NCBI GenBank assembly: GCA_001801825.1
Contig: MGYR01000052.1
Span: 771 to 6,956 of the forward strand
Direction: 5' to 3'
Source: Gammaproteobacteria bacterium RIFCSPLOWO2_02_FULL_56_15
Lineage (GTDB): Bacteria > Pseudomonadota > Gammaproteobacteria > Eutrophobiales > Eutrophobiaceae
DNA: 6,186 nt
Shown piece by piece: positions 5,532 to 6,186 of this stretch. A program made the position numbers and the translations under genes. Position 1 is the stretch's first letter; each line of letters opens with the position of its first letter. Below the pieces are notes generated by a model. That model was not told the DNA's origin and did no database searches. It was given only the letters and a program-made list of their open reading frames with translations.

Positions 5532-6186
5532 TCAGCATTCCGATCTGGGTTCACGGTTCAGCAAGAACTGGACTGCCTCCCTTGGGCTTTTGTAACCATT
5601 GACCACCTGGTAGATCTGCTCGCTGATGGGCATTTCCACACCAAACTCGGCGGCCAAACTGTGTACCGCATTCGCGGTGCGCAGTCCCTCGATCGCCTGG
5701 CCGATGGTCCGCCTGGCCTCTTCCAGGGTCTGGCCGGAGGCCAGGGCCAATCCCAGCCTTCTGTTCCTGGATTGGTTATCGGTACAAGTAAGCACAAGAT
5801 CCCCTAGTCCCGCCAGACCCATGAAGGTCTCCTGCCGGGCGCCCATGGCCATGCCCAGCCGGGTGATCTCGGCCAGGCCACGGGTAACCAGGGCCGCTCG
5901 CGTATTGGCCCCGAATCCCAGACCGTCAGCTATCCCCGCTGCGATTGCCATCACGTTCTTAAGCGCCCCCCCGATCTGCACCCCGATCAGGTCATTGTGG
6001 GTATAGATACGGAAGACCTCGTTATGAAAATACGCCGCAAATGCCGCCGCCGTGGCTGCGTCTTCCGAAACGATGGTAACCGCCGTAGGCAGGCCAGCCG
6101 CCACCTCGGCGGCAAAGGAGGGTCCGGAAAGCACGGCCAGCGGGATTTCCCCCAGATGATCACGGACGATGGCATGGCCCAGGGAA
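5532..6186 (-). CDS. gpsA: GpsA, NAD(P)+-dependent glycerol-3-phosphate dehydrogenase, N-terminus beyond window
   Basis: The visible 217 residues enter from the right edge (frame SLGHAIVRDHLGE) and end at TGA 5532-5534. The enzyme reduces dihydroxyacetone phosphate to sn-glycerol 3-phosphate for phospholipid synthesis in the cytoplasm. The sequence shows LSGPSFAAEVAAGLPTA, the catalytic-lysine block VQIGGALKNVMAIAAGI (Lys codon near 5958-5960), GLAGLGDLVLTCT and SRNRRLG, which in the family contacts substrate and cofactor. These are followed by the helical C-terminal domain with EGLRTANAV and MPISEQIYQV. Family members have about 330-340 residues, so roughly 115-120 residues including the GxGxxG Rossmann motif lie outside. 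An in-frame GTG at 6134 is internal, not the start. A 7-base C run (5966-5972) lies inside the gene, frame intact. Confidence 0.96.
   Translation of the reverse strand, partial: SLGHAIVRDHLGEIPLAVLSGPSFAAEVAAGLPTAVTIVSEDAATAAAFAAYFHNEVFRIYTHNDLIGVQIGGALKNVMAIAAGIADGLGFGANTRAALVTRGLAEITRLGMAMGARQETFMGLAGLGDLVLTCTDNQSRNRRLGLALASGQTLEEARRTIGQAIEGLRTANAVHSLAAEFGVEMPISEQIYQVVNGYKSPREAVQFLLNREPRSEC

Noticed and set aside
5966..5972. A 7-base C run in gpsA as a possible phase-variation site
   Set aside because: gpsA is a housekeeping gene, the run is short, and the frame through it is intact with conserved residues on both sides.
1..6186. CRISPR arrays, tRNA or rRNA genes, insertion sequences, phage or defence genes
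   Set aside because: No regularly spaced repeats, cloverleaf-like segments, transposase motifs or other such families were seen; nearly all of the window is msh genes and gpsA.

Overview
The window reads as a chromosomal segment of a gammaproteobacterium of moderate GC content. Everything recognisable lies on the minus strand. It holds the first six genes of an MSHA-type (mannose-sensitive haemagglutinin) type IVa pilus assembly operon, followed at the right edge by the 3' two thirds of gpsA. Gammaproteobacterial origin is inferred from the gene order mshI-mshI2-mshJ-mshK-mshL-mshM, which is typical of Vibrio, Shewanella, Pseudoalteromonas and some sulfur-oxidising or methylotrophic lineages. 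The genus cannot be named from the sequence.

Layout from right to left, in the direction of transcription: gpsA (open at the right edge, stop at 5532); a 227-base intergenic region, AT-rich in its middle, with a possible sigma-70 promoter, an inverted repeat and a short leader ORF; mshI (PilM-like, GTG start at 5304); mshI2 (PilN-like, GTG start at 4366, overlapping mshI by 4 bases); mshJ (PilO-like); mshK (PilP-like); mshL (outer-membrane lipoprotein secretin); and mshM (ExeA-like AAA+ ATPase, start at 909, running off the left edge). Gaps inside the cluster are -4, 9, 5, 2 and 27 bases, so it is almost certainly one transcript that continues to the left, where mshN, mshE, mshG and the pilin genes would be expected.

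By analogy with the type IVa pilus PilMNOPQ system, MshI (cytoplasmic actin-like) binds the N-terminal tail of MshI2. MshI2 and MshJ form the inner-membrane coiled-coil pair. MshK bridges the periplasm to the MshL secretin, through which the pilus leaves the cell. MshM is a membrane-anchored ATPase that probably acts with MshN, or in secretin or peptidoglycan-related assembly as ExeA does for ExeD.

No previously undescribed system was found. The points most worth a second look are a tiny ORF with a near-ideal ribosome binding site just before mshI, two 8-base G/C homopolymer runs in mshJ, and the attachment of the operon to gpsA without mshH (csrD) in front.
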